Shown in pieces: positions 29,555 to 40,088 of a stretch of DNA of 64,000 nt (its first letter is position 1; each line of letters starts with the position of its first letter). Origin of the DNA: Tritrichomonas foetus (lineage: Eukaryota; Parabasalia; Tritrichomonadida; Tritrichomonadidae); NCBI GenBank assembly GCA_001839685.1, contig MLAK01001137.1, forward strand, positions 75,035 through 139,034, read 5' to 3'. The notes under the pieces are model-generated. The model was not told the origin of the DNA. It was given only the letters and a program-made list of their open reading frames with translations, and did not search any database. Both the position numbers and the translations under genes were made by a program.

Positions 29555-30550
29555 TTAGCCAAGCATTTTCTTCACAATATCAACAATCGGCACGTCAGGT
29601 CTTTTATCATACTTCAAAAGCATTTCACGAATTCTTGCTTCGTTGTTTTCTTTTCTCTGTTTGTTGCTTTCAAGCCTTTCTTCTGCAATTTTTTTCTCAC
29701 GTTGGAGTCCAATGACATCTTTATTCATGTCCTGGACTTGAAGATCAAGTTTCCTCAGAAGTGATTTTTTATCATCTAAAATGTCTCTTTTTTCGTCTTC
29801 AATTTTTTTAATTTTGGATAATTCATTTTTCATGAATTCGTCTTTTTCTTTCAATTCTTCTTCACTGCATCGAATTTTATCGATTTTATCTTCAAGTCCC
29901 TCAATGATTCCAGAGAGCTCCGTTTTCTCAATTTCGATTTCCTTCACGTCGATTGTAATGCATTGCAGCTCGTCATTTTTCTCCTGTAGTTGTTCAGCGT
30001 GAGCTGCTGCGACACTTTTCAGTTCACGTTTTTGAGTTTCAATTTCTTCCAATTGTTTCAATAATTCTGATCTTTGTAATCTCAGATCCGTCATTTCGTC
30101 GAGTAATTTTTCACTTTCTTCGTGACACTTTTTGAATTCTTTTGCTTTTGATCGCCTCATTTTGTTGACGAGCTCAGAAAATTGATCCTCATTTTGGGTG
30201 ACTGATGATGAGTCGACAATCATTTCTCGGTGCTTTTCGAGAAGACTGGCGCTCATTTCGTCGTACTGTTGTTTGATTCGGTTGATTAAAGGCTTGCATA
30301 AAGTAAATTCGTTCGATAGAAATTCAAATGCGCGTTTGTAAACGTAAACTCTATCGGCGTCTGAGTGGGCAGCGGCGTTTTCTTTCTTCAGGAAGGCTTC
30401 AATTTGCTCTAGAAACGTTTTCTCGCGTTGGATTGGCGGTGTTGGGCGAACGGCTCGGGCTGAGTAAGGAACTTGGTGGCGTTGATTCGGGCGAGCTGAA
30501 CGAGGATTCATTGTCCTTGGTTTGGAAGGTGGTGCGATTCGTTCTGTCAT
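29555..30550 (-). CDS. Coiled-coil protein with TSNAXIP1-like N-terminal domain
   Basis: The protein has 331 residues. A basic Pro/Arg-rich N-terminus (1-40) precedes residues 42-130. Those show FLEQIEAFLKKEN, VYVYKRAFEFLSNEF and PLINRIKQQYDE, the pattern of the TSNAXIP1 N-terminal domain found in axonemal and testis proteins. The remainder is a long coiled coil of Glu, Lys and Leu heptads to residue 300. In this flagellated protist a role in axoneme or cytoskeleton is a reasonable inference, not shown by the sequence itself. ATG at 30550 gives MTERIAPPSKP. The domain call is by pattern and moderate. Confidence 0.65.
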   Translation of the reverse strand: MTERIAPPSKPRTMNPRSARPNQRHQVPYSARAVRPTPPIQREKTFLEQIEAFLKKENAAAHSDADRVYVYKRAFEFLSNEFTLCKPLINRIKQQYDEMSASLLEKHREMIVDSSSVTQNEDQFSELVNKMRRSKAKEFKKCHEESEKLLDEMTDLRLQRSELLKQLEEIETQKRELKSVAAAHAEQLQEKNDELQCITIDVKEIEIEKTELSGIIEGLEDKIDKIRCSEEELKEKDEFMKNELSKIKKIEDEKRDILDDKKSLLRKLDLQVQDMNKDVIGLQREKKIAEERLESNKQRKENNEARIREMLLKYDKRPDVPIVDIVKKMLG

Positions 30551-30974
30551 GTTCCTGGAAATTCAAAAATTGGAAAAAAATGCGTATACGTTAAATTTCT
30601 GGAATTGGACGATGATCAAATATTCAAAAAATTATAAATCATTCAAAATATTTTTTTTTCTGTTCATATCTGGTTGTAATTTGATTCCTATATCATCACA
30701 ATCTTGGAATGATTTCATTTTGTCAGCAAGTTTGTAGAATCAATTTCTATGAGCATAAGTTGAGAAAATGAAAACGATTATGAAGATTGATATGTGTCGA
30801 GAGCCAATCTCAATTATTGTAACATTTCATGATATTGTTGAAACATTAGATAGAAGCGCTACCATAATAAGAATGTTGAATAAAAATGAAAGATTTATAC
30901 CATGTGTTAACAGTGTTAACTTAACATATGTTTAGAATTGTTAATTAAAAAAAGAAACCTGGATAAAAAATATG
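30551..30974. other. Spacer
   Basis: No supported gene. Contains the promoter of the coiled-coil gene at 30550. Confidence 0.3.
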
Positions 30975-30980
30975 AAAAAA
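30975..30980 (-). terminator. Pol III terminator (six T) of tRNA-Ile
   Basis: On the minus strand six T follow the discriminator base of the tRNA directly. Confidence 0.7.
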
Positions 30981-31053
30981 TGGTCCCGCAGGGACTCGAA
31001 CCCTAGACCTTTGCGTTATCAGCACAACGCTCTACCGACTGAGCTACGAGACC
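30981..31053 (-). tRNA. tRNA-Ile, anticodon GAT
   Basis: Read on the minus strand, 73 nt fold as a complete cloverleaf. The acceptor GGTCTCG pairs with CGGGACC with discriminator A. The D arm GCTC/GAGC, the anticodon stem TTGTG/CGCAA with loop CTGATAA, and the T arm with TTCGAGT all form. The anticodon GAT is at 31018-31020. The A box (TAGCTCAGTCGG) and B box (GGTTCGAGTCC) match the Pol III consensus. No intron is present and CCA is not encoded. The loop and downstream bases resemble eukaryotic tRNA-Ile(AAT), with G in place of A at position 34. Confidence 0.93.
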
Positions 31054-31494
31054 TGACGATGCTTTCAAAACTTTGATTTTGGATATGTATAATTTAATAG
31101 GGTTTTCAGATTTTTCTTTATATTTTAGGAGTGTAATTTCACTAGTAAAACACCTATACTATATTATTGATAGAAATTCTCTAAAATTTCTACGAGATAT
31201 GCTGCTATGATTTATAAAAAATAAAAGCAAAACATCTTTGGTTTGACAATTGTACCGTCTGTTTCAATGGATAAATAATGATTCACTAAATGGCATTTTA
31301 AACATCAAACACCAAGAATTATGATATTTTCATTATATATATTCCAAAAAGTAGACATTGACGAATGAATGCATCGACAAAATTAATAATATTTAACAAA
31401 TATTAATATTTTTGGCAACATTAAATAGCATGATATACTCAAGTGTGAAACTATTGGAGGATTTCTAGAATTATACTTAAAATTGAAAAGCTCA
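31054..31494. other. Spacer between tRNA and ankyrin pseudogene
   Basis: AT-rich; no feature supported. Confidence 0.3.
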
Positions 31495-33621
31495 TCAGAG
31501 AGTAAACCTCTTGAATAACTCGATAATTTCTTTAAAATCTTTTGCAATTGCATAACCTAATGGCGTTTCATAAATGAATACTATTATTTTAATTATATGA
31601 TCAAAAAACAATAAAAAAAGAATTAAATAGAATTCTTTAAAGTGATATCTATATTTGGATGATTCAATAAAATTGCAGCAATCCTAGTATTCTCACATAA
31701 GCATGCATAATGAAGTGGTGTCTGATTAATAGTGTAAAAATTCCATTTTAAAAAAATTATAAACAATAAGATAAGATACCAAATATTATCTACGATATTA
31801 ACATCAATATTTTGGTGATTTAATAATAATTCAACTATTTTGAAATGTAGTTGATCGCAAGCTTCATGAAGTGGTGTCGTGTTATATCATTGAAGTACTC
31901 CATATCAATCTATCTCAAAACATTGAACAAAAGAATAAACCATATCTTTAGAATTCAAGTCTACATGATTTTGATTTAATAATAACTCTACAATATAATA
32001 ATGACCATTTAGACATGCATATTGTAATGGTGTTTCTTAAAAGTTTGATGAAAATACCATTTATCAGACATAACAAACAATTAATTTTTCAGGAAAGCAC
32101 AATTTTTCGCATTAATATCTTTATTAGTTTTCAAAAGTAACTCTGTAGCTTCAAAATGACCTGAGGCTGATGAAAAATGAAGAGGTTCCCAGTGAATAAA
32201 ATAGAATAATTCCTTTTAAAAAATCAAAATTAATTTTAAGTGCTAAATTGGACACATTCTTTTCCATCAAAATCATAGTTCCCAGATTGAACGAGAAAAT
32301 TAATAAAAATATAGGGTATTATACTATCTATCTCTTTGTCAGATAATATACTTGATATTGCTTCGACAATCGTCTTGGTTATAATATTAAAATTCGTTTC
32401 ATTTGTATCACTCAGCATTGAAAAGAAAGGTAATTCCATCATTCTGGTGAAATCATAAAAATTGATACAAGTGCCTAATTGATTTGATAAGAAAGTTTCA
32501 TCTATACTAGCCAATAAATAATCTGTAATATTAGTTTGATGATACTCTCTTGAAGTTAACAATAAAGAAACATTATTTGTCAATTGAAATTTTTCTTCGA
32601 TGATGAGAATAATTTCTTTATTTCCGCCAATTATAGCGAATTTTAGTGATTTTTCAGTAACGTTTACTTTATTCAACCAGAGATATTTAAAAATGCCATG
32701 GAATATTCAATCAAACTTATTCCTGTCAAATCAACATCATCATATAAATTTTTAATATCTCTGATATACTCAGATATTGAATCATTAACTCTAGAATTTA
32801 AATCAAAATCAGCTGTTTTCGAAATGTAGTCAATGAATGAATCCAAATCATCATCCATAATAATTTTTGCTAATAGTTCAGGTGAATGACCAAATTTTCG
32901 ATTATCCCAAAATTTAGGGTTAATATTATCTTGACAATATTTCAAAACTTCCTCATGTGAATGTTGATAATGAATAACCAACTTTTCATATAAATCCATG
33001 TTTTCCGATTTAATTTCTGGAAGGAAAAAAAAGAATGAATCAAAACTTTTTTTTGCTTGTAGTTCTATCATTGTGAAATCTAAAAAATGTATCTCATACA
33101 GATAAAGTAGCAATGTTAAATTCTTTTCAAAGATGCCATATATTGTTGATACTTTAAATGTGTCTTTCATTTCATGATTCATTATAAGTTCATTCAAAAT
33201 CGGTTTTATCCGATCATAGATTCTTAAATTGGTTGATTTAATTACCGAAAAGTATGATAGCATTTGAAGGAAACCCTCATAAATCCAAAAATTATTTTTG
33301 AAATCAAATCTGTCAAACATTTCATATAATTTTTGGTTCATTTCTTCATAAACATGTTCATTACATTCTATGACAGATAGTAATGATGTTTGAAGCTTTG
33401 ATAAAGCTTCAATCTGACTTTTAAGTAATGACACATGAGTAAACATCAAATGGAGAATTTTCAATGTATCTTTGGTTGCTATCAACTTTTCTTGATATCA
33501 TGCGACCGTTTTCATCGTCAACATTTAAGGTCAAATGAAAAGTCAAATTAACCAAATGTGTTAACGGTTTCGCTGAACCCCCATTTTGATTAATGAGAAA
33601 TAATAGGTCAATTATATTCAT
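31495..33621 (-). pseudogene. Broken ankyrin-repeat gene with trichomonad-type N-terminal helical region
   Basis: Read on the minus strand it starts at an ATG (33621, MNIIDLLFLINQNGG). It changes frame near 33485 and runs to about 32673 with the texture of the trichomonad DUF3447/ankyrin family (FLPEIKSENMDLYEKL, DDDLDSFIDYISKT). A second break near 32675 joins FFKYLWLNKVNVTEKS. After 32236 come five ankyrin units with WEPLHF, ETPLQYA, TTPLHEA, QTPLHYA and ETPLGYA. The last runs to a TGA at 31495-31497. Stops and frameshifts separate the units. Intact family members are probably scaffold proteins. The gene is not functional as it stands, unless the inter-repeat spacers are introns. Confidence 0.75.
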
Positions 33622-33663
33622 GTATATTGACTGAGTTTGTTTATTACATTTGTTGATATCAAA

Positions 33664-33957
33664 ATGGATACAGGAACTTACCGCACAGGACTTTTTGACT
33701 GCTTTCGAGATGGCTCAATTTGTGTTTATGGCTGCTTTTGTCAGCCTTGCTTAAACGCCGATAATTTATCAAAAGTTCGATTTGAGCATTGCACAATTTT
33801 CCACCTTTTTTTCACCGCTTCACCTTTTTGGGTCCACAGAATGGTTCAGGATAACCGAAGGATCCAATCTCATCGAATGAATGATTGCCTGTCAGTTGTA
33901 TTTTGCTCCCCATGTATCGTCTGCCAAGATGCTCGCGAAATCAAAGGAACAGTGTAG
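33664..33957 (+). CDS. PLAC8 family Cys-rich protein
   Basis: The protein has 97 residues from the ATG at 33664. It begins TYRTGLFDCFRDGSICVYGCFCQPC and ends with VVFCSPCIVCQDAREIK, the two Cys-rich blocks of PLAC8/Cornifelin proteins (CxxC...CQDxRE). Members sit at membranes and in plants and fungi affect divalent metal transport or cell size. The role here is unknown. An ATCAAA sits directly before the ATG, as in two other genes here. The gene is divergent from the ankyrin pseudogene, with 42 nt between the starts. Confidence 0.85.
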   Translation: MDTGTYRTGLFDCFRDGSICVYGCFCQPCLNADNLSKVRFEHCTIFHLFFTASPFWVHRMVQDNRRIQSHRMNDCLSVVFCSPCIVCQDAREIKGTV

Positions 33958-34975
33958 ATTTTCATATAACGGCTTGTTGGATGACTTTCCATTTAATAAT
34001 TTTTTCATTCCTTTTTTTTTTAATGGATTTGATTTTCACAAATTGGAAATAATGAGTGGAATCAAACAAAAATTCATATTATTTGATTTTCCATTAGTAA
34101 TTATTGATTTATGGTTTTATCGTTGATTCATATTTGATTTTTGATGCTTTTTCGTTCATTCAATTTTTTATGATTTTTATGATAAGATTGAAAATTATGA
34201 GTGGAACCAAACACAAATTTATTCACATTATTGTTGGAATGGTTGGAGTTCCATCAGATTTATCGTTTTTTCATTCCATGATAGAATCATTCCTATTTTG
34301 ATTTTTATTTTCTTTTCAAACTGCAAGTTTAAAGCATGCATCATAAATCAAAGATACATTTATTATGAAAAAGGCGAAAATCAACCGAAAAGAGAATTTT
34401 TTACTAAAACAGATTTTATGAAAATGTTTATATTTGCTTTATTTTAATTAAACGATATTTAACAGTTATTTTATGTAATAGCAAATGTGATATAAGATCA
34501 AATAATGATATTTTTGGAATATCGGACAAAATTTTAATTCTTATGAAAACTTTTCTTTTGGATTTTCGTTTTTAGAAGAAGAATATTGATCAACTTTTTT
34601 ATCTATCATTAATGAAATCCAAAATGTATTTTCAATTAAAAACTGTGTACGTAATCTACTTTTTCGTCATGATAATCTGAACTTTTTGAATATTTTCAAA
34701 TGACATCAAAATTTTTATTTTTAGAAAAAGTTCCATTTGAAATACTAAATGGTCACAGAGATTTCGTTTAAAATTGTTTGTGATAGATATATTGACCTTA
34801 CTAATTTACCTAAACTGTTATCTCGGTTCAAATTTCTAAGAATTTTTTTTGATTATTAAGAGATATTTTCAATTTTTTCTATGAATTATTGAATGATGTC
34901 GCAAAAAGTGAAAATAATTTTAAAAATGTGATAATTTTAAACTTTAGAATTTTTTTTTACCGATTTCGCACTCGA
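33958..34975. repeat. Spacer with a diverged direct duplication
   Basis: About 45 bp at 34041-34085 and 34186-34235 are similar (ATGAGTGGAA(T/C)CAAACA in both), along with flanking TTTTCATTC-type DNA, so a segment of about 145 bp was duplicated. No gene is supported. GAAAAAGT occurs at 34724-34731. Confidence 0.35.
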
Positions 34976-35377
34976 ATGCAGGACTCAATAGGTAAAGCTA
35001 TAATGAAAGTATCGAATCGTGATCTCGCGCCTGTTATGAAAACCGGAATTGTCAATGTTTTATCAACAGCCAAATTATCCGCATTAATGGAGCAAGCGAG
35101 TTGCTCCGCCCTCGAAACAGCTTGCTTTATTAGCGGCCAAACATCAGTTGCAGCCACCATGAAGTTACACCACAGACGGCCCTCGCCAATTGGTGCCAAT
35201 GTCACGGCGATTGCGCGCGTCACAGACATCGATAAGGATGGAATCCACTTCGAAATTGAGGCATTTGACGAGTCTGGACTCATTGGAACAGCCTTGCACA
35301 CGCGCGTATTTGTCAATAAGGATCTTTTTGAGAGGAAGTGCTATGATTCTGCACGGCTCGCACAATTGATTGAATAA
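34976..35377 (+). CDS. FlK-like hot-dog fold thioesterase
   Basis: From the ATG at 34976 the protein has 133 residues, the usual length of fluoroacetyl-CoA thioesterase-like (FlK) hot-dog proteins. The pattern VLSTAKLSALMEQASCSAL, QTSVAATMKLHHRRPSPIG and FEIEAFDESGLIGTALHTR matches the family. Candidate catalytic residues, by analogy with FlK Thr42, Glu50 and His76, are S30/T31, E39 and H65/H66. It would hydrolyse a small acyl-CoA. The natural substrate is unknown. The open frame extends further upstream, but only from a TTG and without conserved sequence. It is higher in GC than its surroundings. This family is mostly bacterial, so transfer is possible. Confidence 0.82.
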   Translation: MQDSIGKAIMKVSNRDLAPVMKTGIVNVLSTAKLSALMEQASCSALETACFISGQTSVAATMKLHHRRPSPIGANVTAIARVTDIDKDGIHFEIEAFDESGLIGTALHTRVFVNKDLFERKCYDSARLAQLIE

Positions 35378-35981
35378 ATATTTTGTATGTTTCAGCTCAT
35401 TCTCTGCTTTTTGGATTTCATGATTTTGTTGAAAAAAATATTTATATGAATAATTCATGTTCAGAATTCATGGAAATAAACGGTCAAGGATAATTGCTTG
35501 GAATTCTTGGATGAAAGTTTACACTGCTAATTTCCATGAATTCCATTCAATTATTCAATAATCAAATGATTTCTTTAATTAATTTTGATTACTGTTATTA
35601 GGTGAATATTCATCAACTGATATACTCAACATTGTTTTATAAAACTATCTTTAAATGTTATTTTCTGAAATCGAAAAATCCATCAGATTCATCAGAAAGA
35701 AATTTTTAATTAACTAAAGAAGAAAAATGAGCTGTATCCAATTCATAAAGAATCACTCAATATAAAATGAATGATTAATCTATCATATTCGCATTCTATA
35801 TTGTTGTCGACAATCTCACTCAAATGATAAAACAATTTGAATTGTGAAATGAGGACATATTGAAAGACGAATAAATAACCAGAACCTGGAAACAAAAGAA
35901 CACATAACTATATTTAAAAATCAAAATCAAGTATAAAATATTTATATAAATACATGCTTCTATTTTATAGTAATTGGCTCT
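35378..35981. other. Spacer between convergent genes
   Basis: AT-rich 3' flanks of two convergent genes; nothing else seen. Confidence 0.35.
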
Positions 35982-38369
35982 TTATGGGCACTTAACTCGT
36001 CCAGATTTCACCATCATTTGAATATTACGCTTTGCATTTTCATTTCCTTTAGCGGCTGCAACTTTAAAACATTTGAAGGCAGTTTTATCATTTTGTTTAA
36101 CACCTTTCCCTTTTAAAAACATCATTCCAATGTTAACCATAGCTTTTGTGCATCCACCAGCTGCAGAATCACCTAAATATTTGGCAGCAGAAAGCAAATT
36201 TCTTTTAACACATTTTCCATTTAACAGCATCATTCCAAGAAGATTTTGGGCTTCTGATTCTCCTGCATCTGCAGCATTTTTAATATAATTAAGTGAAGAA
36301 AGTTCATCTTTTGCAATTCCTTGACCTTTTGAAAGCAATATAGAAATATTTAATTGTGCAGGTGGCATCCCACAATCAGCAGCAATTTTAAAATAATGTG
36401 AGGCTTCACCATCATTTTGGGTGATACCTTTCCCTTCAAGTAATGCAAGGCCCATTGAAAACATAGCCTTAACTATTCCTAAGTCAGCTGCTTTTTTAAA
36501 ATATCGTACAGCAATTGAATCATTTCTAATTCCACTTCTACCTTTCGACATTAAAATAGCCAAGTTATACATTGCTTGAGGATCTCCTTGATCAGCAGCC
36601 ATTTTATAATACTTATAGGCTTCGCCTTCATTTCTCCTTACACCTCTTCCAGTCATCCACATTAATCCTAAATTTACCTGTGCTTTTGGATTTCCTTGTG
36701 TTGCAGATTCCATAAAATATTGAATAGCTTCTCTATCATTACGAATCACTGATTTTCCTTCTGCAAGCATCATCCCAATGTTCAATGCAGCTTTCGCATT
36801 TCCTTTATCGGCAGATTTTTTAAAATATAAAGCTGCCTCGCAGCGGTTTTTAGCAACGCCAATTCCTTCTGCAAGCATAACACCATAATCATATTGGGCT
36901 TCTGGAATTCCTTGGTCTGCTGAAAGCTTAAAGAAATCCATCTCAACTCTCTCTTTTTTCATCAAAAGGGCAAAAAGAAATTGTGAATATGCAATTCCCT
37001 GCTTGGCAGCTATTTCAATGCGTTCCAATGATTTATGCTTCTCTTTTCTATTTGATTTCCCGTTCATTTTATCGCAATAATCTTCAAATGTGTCTATCTT
37101 AGTTCCTGGAAACATAAAAATATTTGACATTTTAACCAATTCTTCTAGATTTGGTCGTAATAAAGGATCATACGCTAAGCAAATATCAATTAATTCAACA
37201 AAGTTTCTAGGTGTATCATATGGAAGTTGTGGTTTTATTCCATGAATGACAGCATTCATTAGTTCGGGTGCTGTATAACCCAAATAAGGCGAACAGCCAG
37301 TTACAATATGATATAATAACATTCCAAAAGAGTAAACATCTGCTGAATAACTATATGGCTTACCAAATAATATTTCTGGAGCTTTATATACCAGATCTTT
37401 TACTTCCAAGTCTTTCGTTTCTTTTCTGGCTAATCCCATATCACCAATTAAGGGTTCAAAATTCTCATCTATAAGAATTGATTCTGGCGTAAGATCATTA
37501 TGCATAAGACCATTTGTATGCAATAGTTGAAGTCCATAAGCAATACCATATAAAACCTTTGATTTAGAAGTTGGGCACCAGCCAGGATGTGGATGTTTTG
37601 TGTCTAAAATCGATTGTAAAGTGTCATTTGGAATGTAATCCATAACAATCGCACTTTGTTGCCTGTTAATGAATCTTCTTGGAATAAATCCAACAATATG
37701 TAATATAGATGGATGATTAAAAGTGACAAGTGCATCTGATTCATGATCAGTACCTTGACTCAAAGCAGCTAATCTATCGTTATGATTTAATATTTTCATT
37801 GCGAATATTTTATCATTTTTCTTTTGTTTAACTATCTGAAAAGTTGTTGATTTTGTATTTGAAATTGTTTGAATTGTTTCAAAATCCGACATATTAAATA
37901 TTCTGAGATTAGTATTTCTTCTTGAATTTCTATCAAATGAAGCTTCCCATTTACATTCTATTTTTGCAGTTAAGACTTTTCCCACTTTTGTTGATAAAGA
38001 TTTTTTCAAAAATGTTACTTGCTTTTTATTTATTAACAGTGAGAGATTAATAGGAAATGATGCAATGTATTTCTTTCGTGATCCACTACATTGAAACAAC
38101 GTTAATTTTAGTCGATCAAAAAAAATTAAAGATAAATCATTACGCAGTAAATCATCTGGAACAAATCTAACACTGTATTTAAAATTTAATGGACCACATG
38201 ACTTAATTCTTGGAGAAGTATAGTCTATCTCTTCTCGTGGAAAATGAATTTTGATAAAGTATTGATGAGGCTCTGGAGTAGTGATACCTACAATATTGAT
38301 GATTGTTATCCTTATTGATTTGCAAATATTATCATGTCGTGATGAGAAACCTCTGTTGAAATTCGACAT
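35982..38369 (-). CDS. C2-like, protein kinase and Sel1-repeat protein
   Basis: The first ATG (38369) gives 795 residues; the frame extends 33 nt upstream only from a GTG. Residues 10-145 are a beta-rich, C2-like region. The kinase domain spans about 160-430. It has FAMKIL (the VAIK lysine kept), H290-N291-D292 in place of HRD, D310-M-G in place of DFG, and YKAPEI. The catalytic Asp residues are present, so activity is plausible despite the HND and DMG variants. Nine or so Sel1-like repeats follow to the end (for example QNDGEASHYFKIAADCGMPP). The TKL-type kinase-Sel1 fusion is common in trichomonads. It probably acts as a signalling kinase with a protein-binding tail. Confidence 0.88.
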   Translation of the reverse strand: MSNFNRGFSSRHDNICKSIRITIINIVGITTPEPHQYFIKIHFPREEIDYTSPRIKSCGPLNFKYSVRFVPDDLLRNDLSLIFFDRLKLTLFQCSGSRKKYIASFPINLSLLINKKQVTFLKKSLSTKVGKVLTAKIECKWEASFDRNSRRNTNLRIFNMSDFETIQTISNTKSTTFQIVKQKKNDKIFAMKILNHNDRLAALSQGTDHESDALVTFNHPSILHIVGFIPRRFINRQQSAIVMDYIPNDTLQSILDTKHPHPGWCPTSKSKVLYGIAYGLQLLHTNGLMHNDLTPESILIDENFEPLIGDMGLARKETKDLEVKDLVYKAPEILFGKPYSYSADVYSFGMLLYHIVTGCSPYLGYTAPELMNAVIHGIKPQLPYDTPRNFVELIDICLAYDPLLRPNLEELVKMSNIFMFPGTKIDTFEDYCDKMNGKSNRKEKHKSLERIEIAAKQGIAYSQFLFALLMKKERVEMDFFKLSADQGIPEAQYDYGVMLAEGIGVAKNRCEAALYFKKSADKGNAKAALNIGMMLAEGKSVIRNDREAIQYFMESATQGNPKAQVNLGLMWMTGRGVRRNEGEAYKYYKMAADQGDPQAMYNLAILMSKGRSGIRNDSIAVRYFKKAADLGIVKAMFSMGLALLEGKGITQNDGEASHYFKIAADCGMPPAQLNISILLSKGQGIAKDELSSLNYIKNAADAGESEAQNLLGMMLLNGKCVKRNLLSAAKYLGDSAAGGCTKAMVNIGMMFLKGKGVKQNDKTAFKCFKVAAAKGNENAKRNIQMMVKSGRVKCP

Positions 38370-39173
38370 CAACAAAATTTTCACTCTCTCAAACCAGTTC
38401 ACAAAAAGAGAAAAAGGTTCTTCATTTCATCTTTTCTCAAAATCGGATACTTTATCTTTCATTCAAATATGACAAAAATACTCAACCTTGTATTCTTAAG
38501 GCTTGTTGAGCCCAGTGATTTTATTTATGTCTAAAGACGGATTTTCGAGCTTGCTAAAAAAAAAAAAATATGGGTGTAAAATAGAAAACCACAACGATAA
38601 TAAAAAATCTCTTTAATAGTTATGTTTATTGCACACAGGAGGAAAAAATACAGCCCATGGGCTGAGATAGGTGTATTCCAGATGTTTACATCACTACTTT
38701 CTTGAACTCCGCAAAAAAGCATGGCTGGGGGAAGCCTTAGTGTTCTCAAAAGTGATTTTATTTTTGATAATAGCAAACTCTTCATGATTTTTACTTGATA
38801 AAAATACATTTACTGCTTTTTTTCATTCAGAGAAGAAATAGATAAAATTTAGTTACTAAAGATCTTTATGATGAATATTATTCATTATATCCATAGAAAT
38901 CTAGGTAACGATAAAAAAGTGAAATAGTGATTTACTAGTTTTCATCAACTTTTGATTTGAAGTTTATGAAGCACAAATTTTCACCTCATTTAAGTTAAAA
39001 CTTTTTGAACAGAGATGGTAAGAGGCAATGATAGTTTAATATTATTCACAAAATGGAGGAAATTGCTACAAATCCGTTAATTTTATTTCCCACTAAAATG
39101 ATGCATTTCTCAGAATTTTGATGGCATTTATTCAATTTTCTGAACATTCAATTACAAATTTTCCTGCAAGCTA
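38370..39173. other. Spacer with a GC-richer island at about 38630-38755
   Basis: Within AT-rich DNA the stretch 38630-38755 is clearly richer in G and C (AGCCCATGGGCT palindrome, GGCTGGGGGAAGCC). A minus-strand frame (38531-38809, 92 residues) has an ATG but low-quality composition and no family. A non-coding RNA or remnant of a mobile element is possible. Confidence 0.35.
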
Positions 39174-40088
39174 ATGAATCTTTCGAGCGAAGAAGATGTC
39201 TATAGCCTCTCTGATAATATCAGTGAAAGCACAGAAGATGAGAAAAATCATTCCAATCATTTCACAAATCAAAATCTCAATGATGACTCAAACGAACGCG
39301 ATCCAAATGATTTTCAATTCAACAGCCAACTAACAACGAAAAGTTATCGAACAAATATCAATCATTTTTATAATGAGTACAGTGATAGTTCAGATTTTCA
39401 CAATGTGTACGATGAAGAAGAAGAAGAGGAAGAAGAAAACGATAAAGAATTGATCAGTCAAGCGCCCGACCATTTATCTTGTCATCCCGAAGAAGAGCTT
39501 CCTAAAGTCGCTTTATGTGTTTGCAATCAATTATTGCATCCAGAATGTCTTCGTTGCGTAAAATGCAATAACCAAATCATTGACACAAACGCCTTTCTCC
39601 GAAAAATTCATCGAACACAGGGCTATGAAATTTTTTGTATGAAATGCGCAAGGAAAATGGATGCAGAAAGAATGTTTTGTCATGTTTGCCATGGAGAAAT
39701 TCGATATGAGCAAGTGCATAACAAAAGAAAAGGGCAAAATACAGTTGTTGAGTTTCAAAAAGGGTTATTTGTGCATAAAGTTTGTTTGCATTGCCAAATT
39801 TGCGGATTATCTGAAAATCGAAAATTTCAATGCATCTATGGAAAGTCGAAAAACTCCAATTATATCATTTGCGAGAACTGCATCTCTATAATGAACGGTG
39901 CAGGAACATCCGATTACATTGAGCCATTTGTCGGCAGATTCATTCCAGAAATATTGCCCAAGAAATTCGAACACAGATGCCATAACTGTCACAGTCATCT
40001 ATCTTGCAATGGGTTCATTTTTGCAAACCAATCAATTCTTTGTGTAAAGTGTGGAAATCATATATTATACAAAGACAATAAAAAATAA
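39174..40088 (+). CDS. LIM-like zinc-binding protein
   Basis: The protein has 304 residues. The N-terminal 100 are acidic and Ser/Asn-rich, with an E-run at 81-88. Then come zinc sites. H122-x2-C125-x2-C128-x2-C131 with C155-x2-C158 is a LIM core with an atypical first pair. C169-x2-C172...H201-x2-C204-x2-C207-x2-C210...C233-x2-C236 is a complete LIM pattern with long loops. A final CxxC pair cluster lies at C269/C272 and C290/C293. LIM domains bind proteins, often at the cytoskeleton or in transcription complexes. The partner is unknown. The start is the first ATG of the frame. Confidence 0.72.
   Translation: MNLSSEEDVYSLSDNISESTEDEKNHSNHFTNQNLNDDSNERDPNDFQFNSQLTTKSYRTNINHFYNEYSDSSDFHNVYDEEEEEEEENDKELISQAPDHLSCHPEEELPKVALCVCNQLLHPECLRCVKCNNQIIDTNAFLRKIHRTQGYEIFCMKCARKMDAERMFCHVCHGEIRYEQVHNKRKGQNTVVEFQKGLFVHKVCLHCQICGLSENRKFQCIYGKSKNSNYIICENCISIMNGAGTSDYIEPFVGRFIPEILPKKFEHRCHNCHSHLSCNGFIFANQSILCVKCGNHILYKDNKK

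Noticed and set aside
38531..38809. 92-residue minus-strand frame in the spacer after the kinase gene
   Set aside because: It has an ATG but no family, odd composition and no promoter; described only as part of the spacer.
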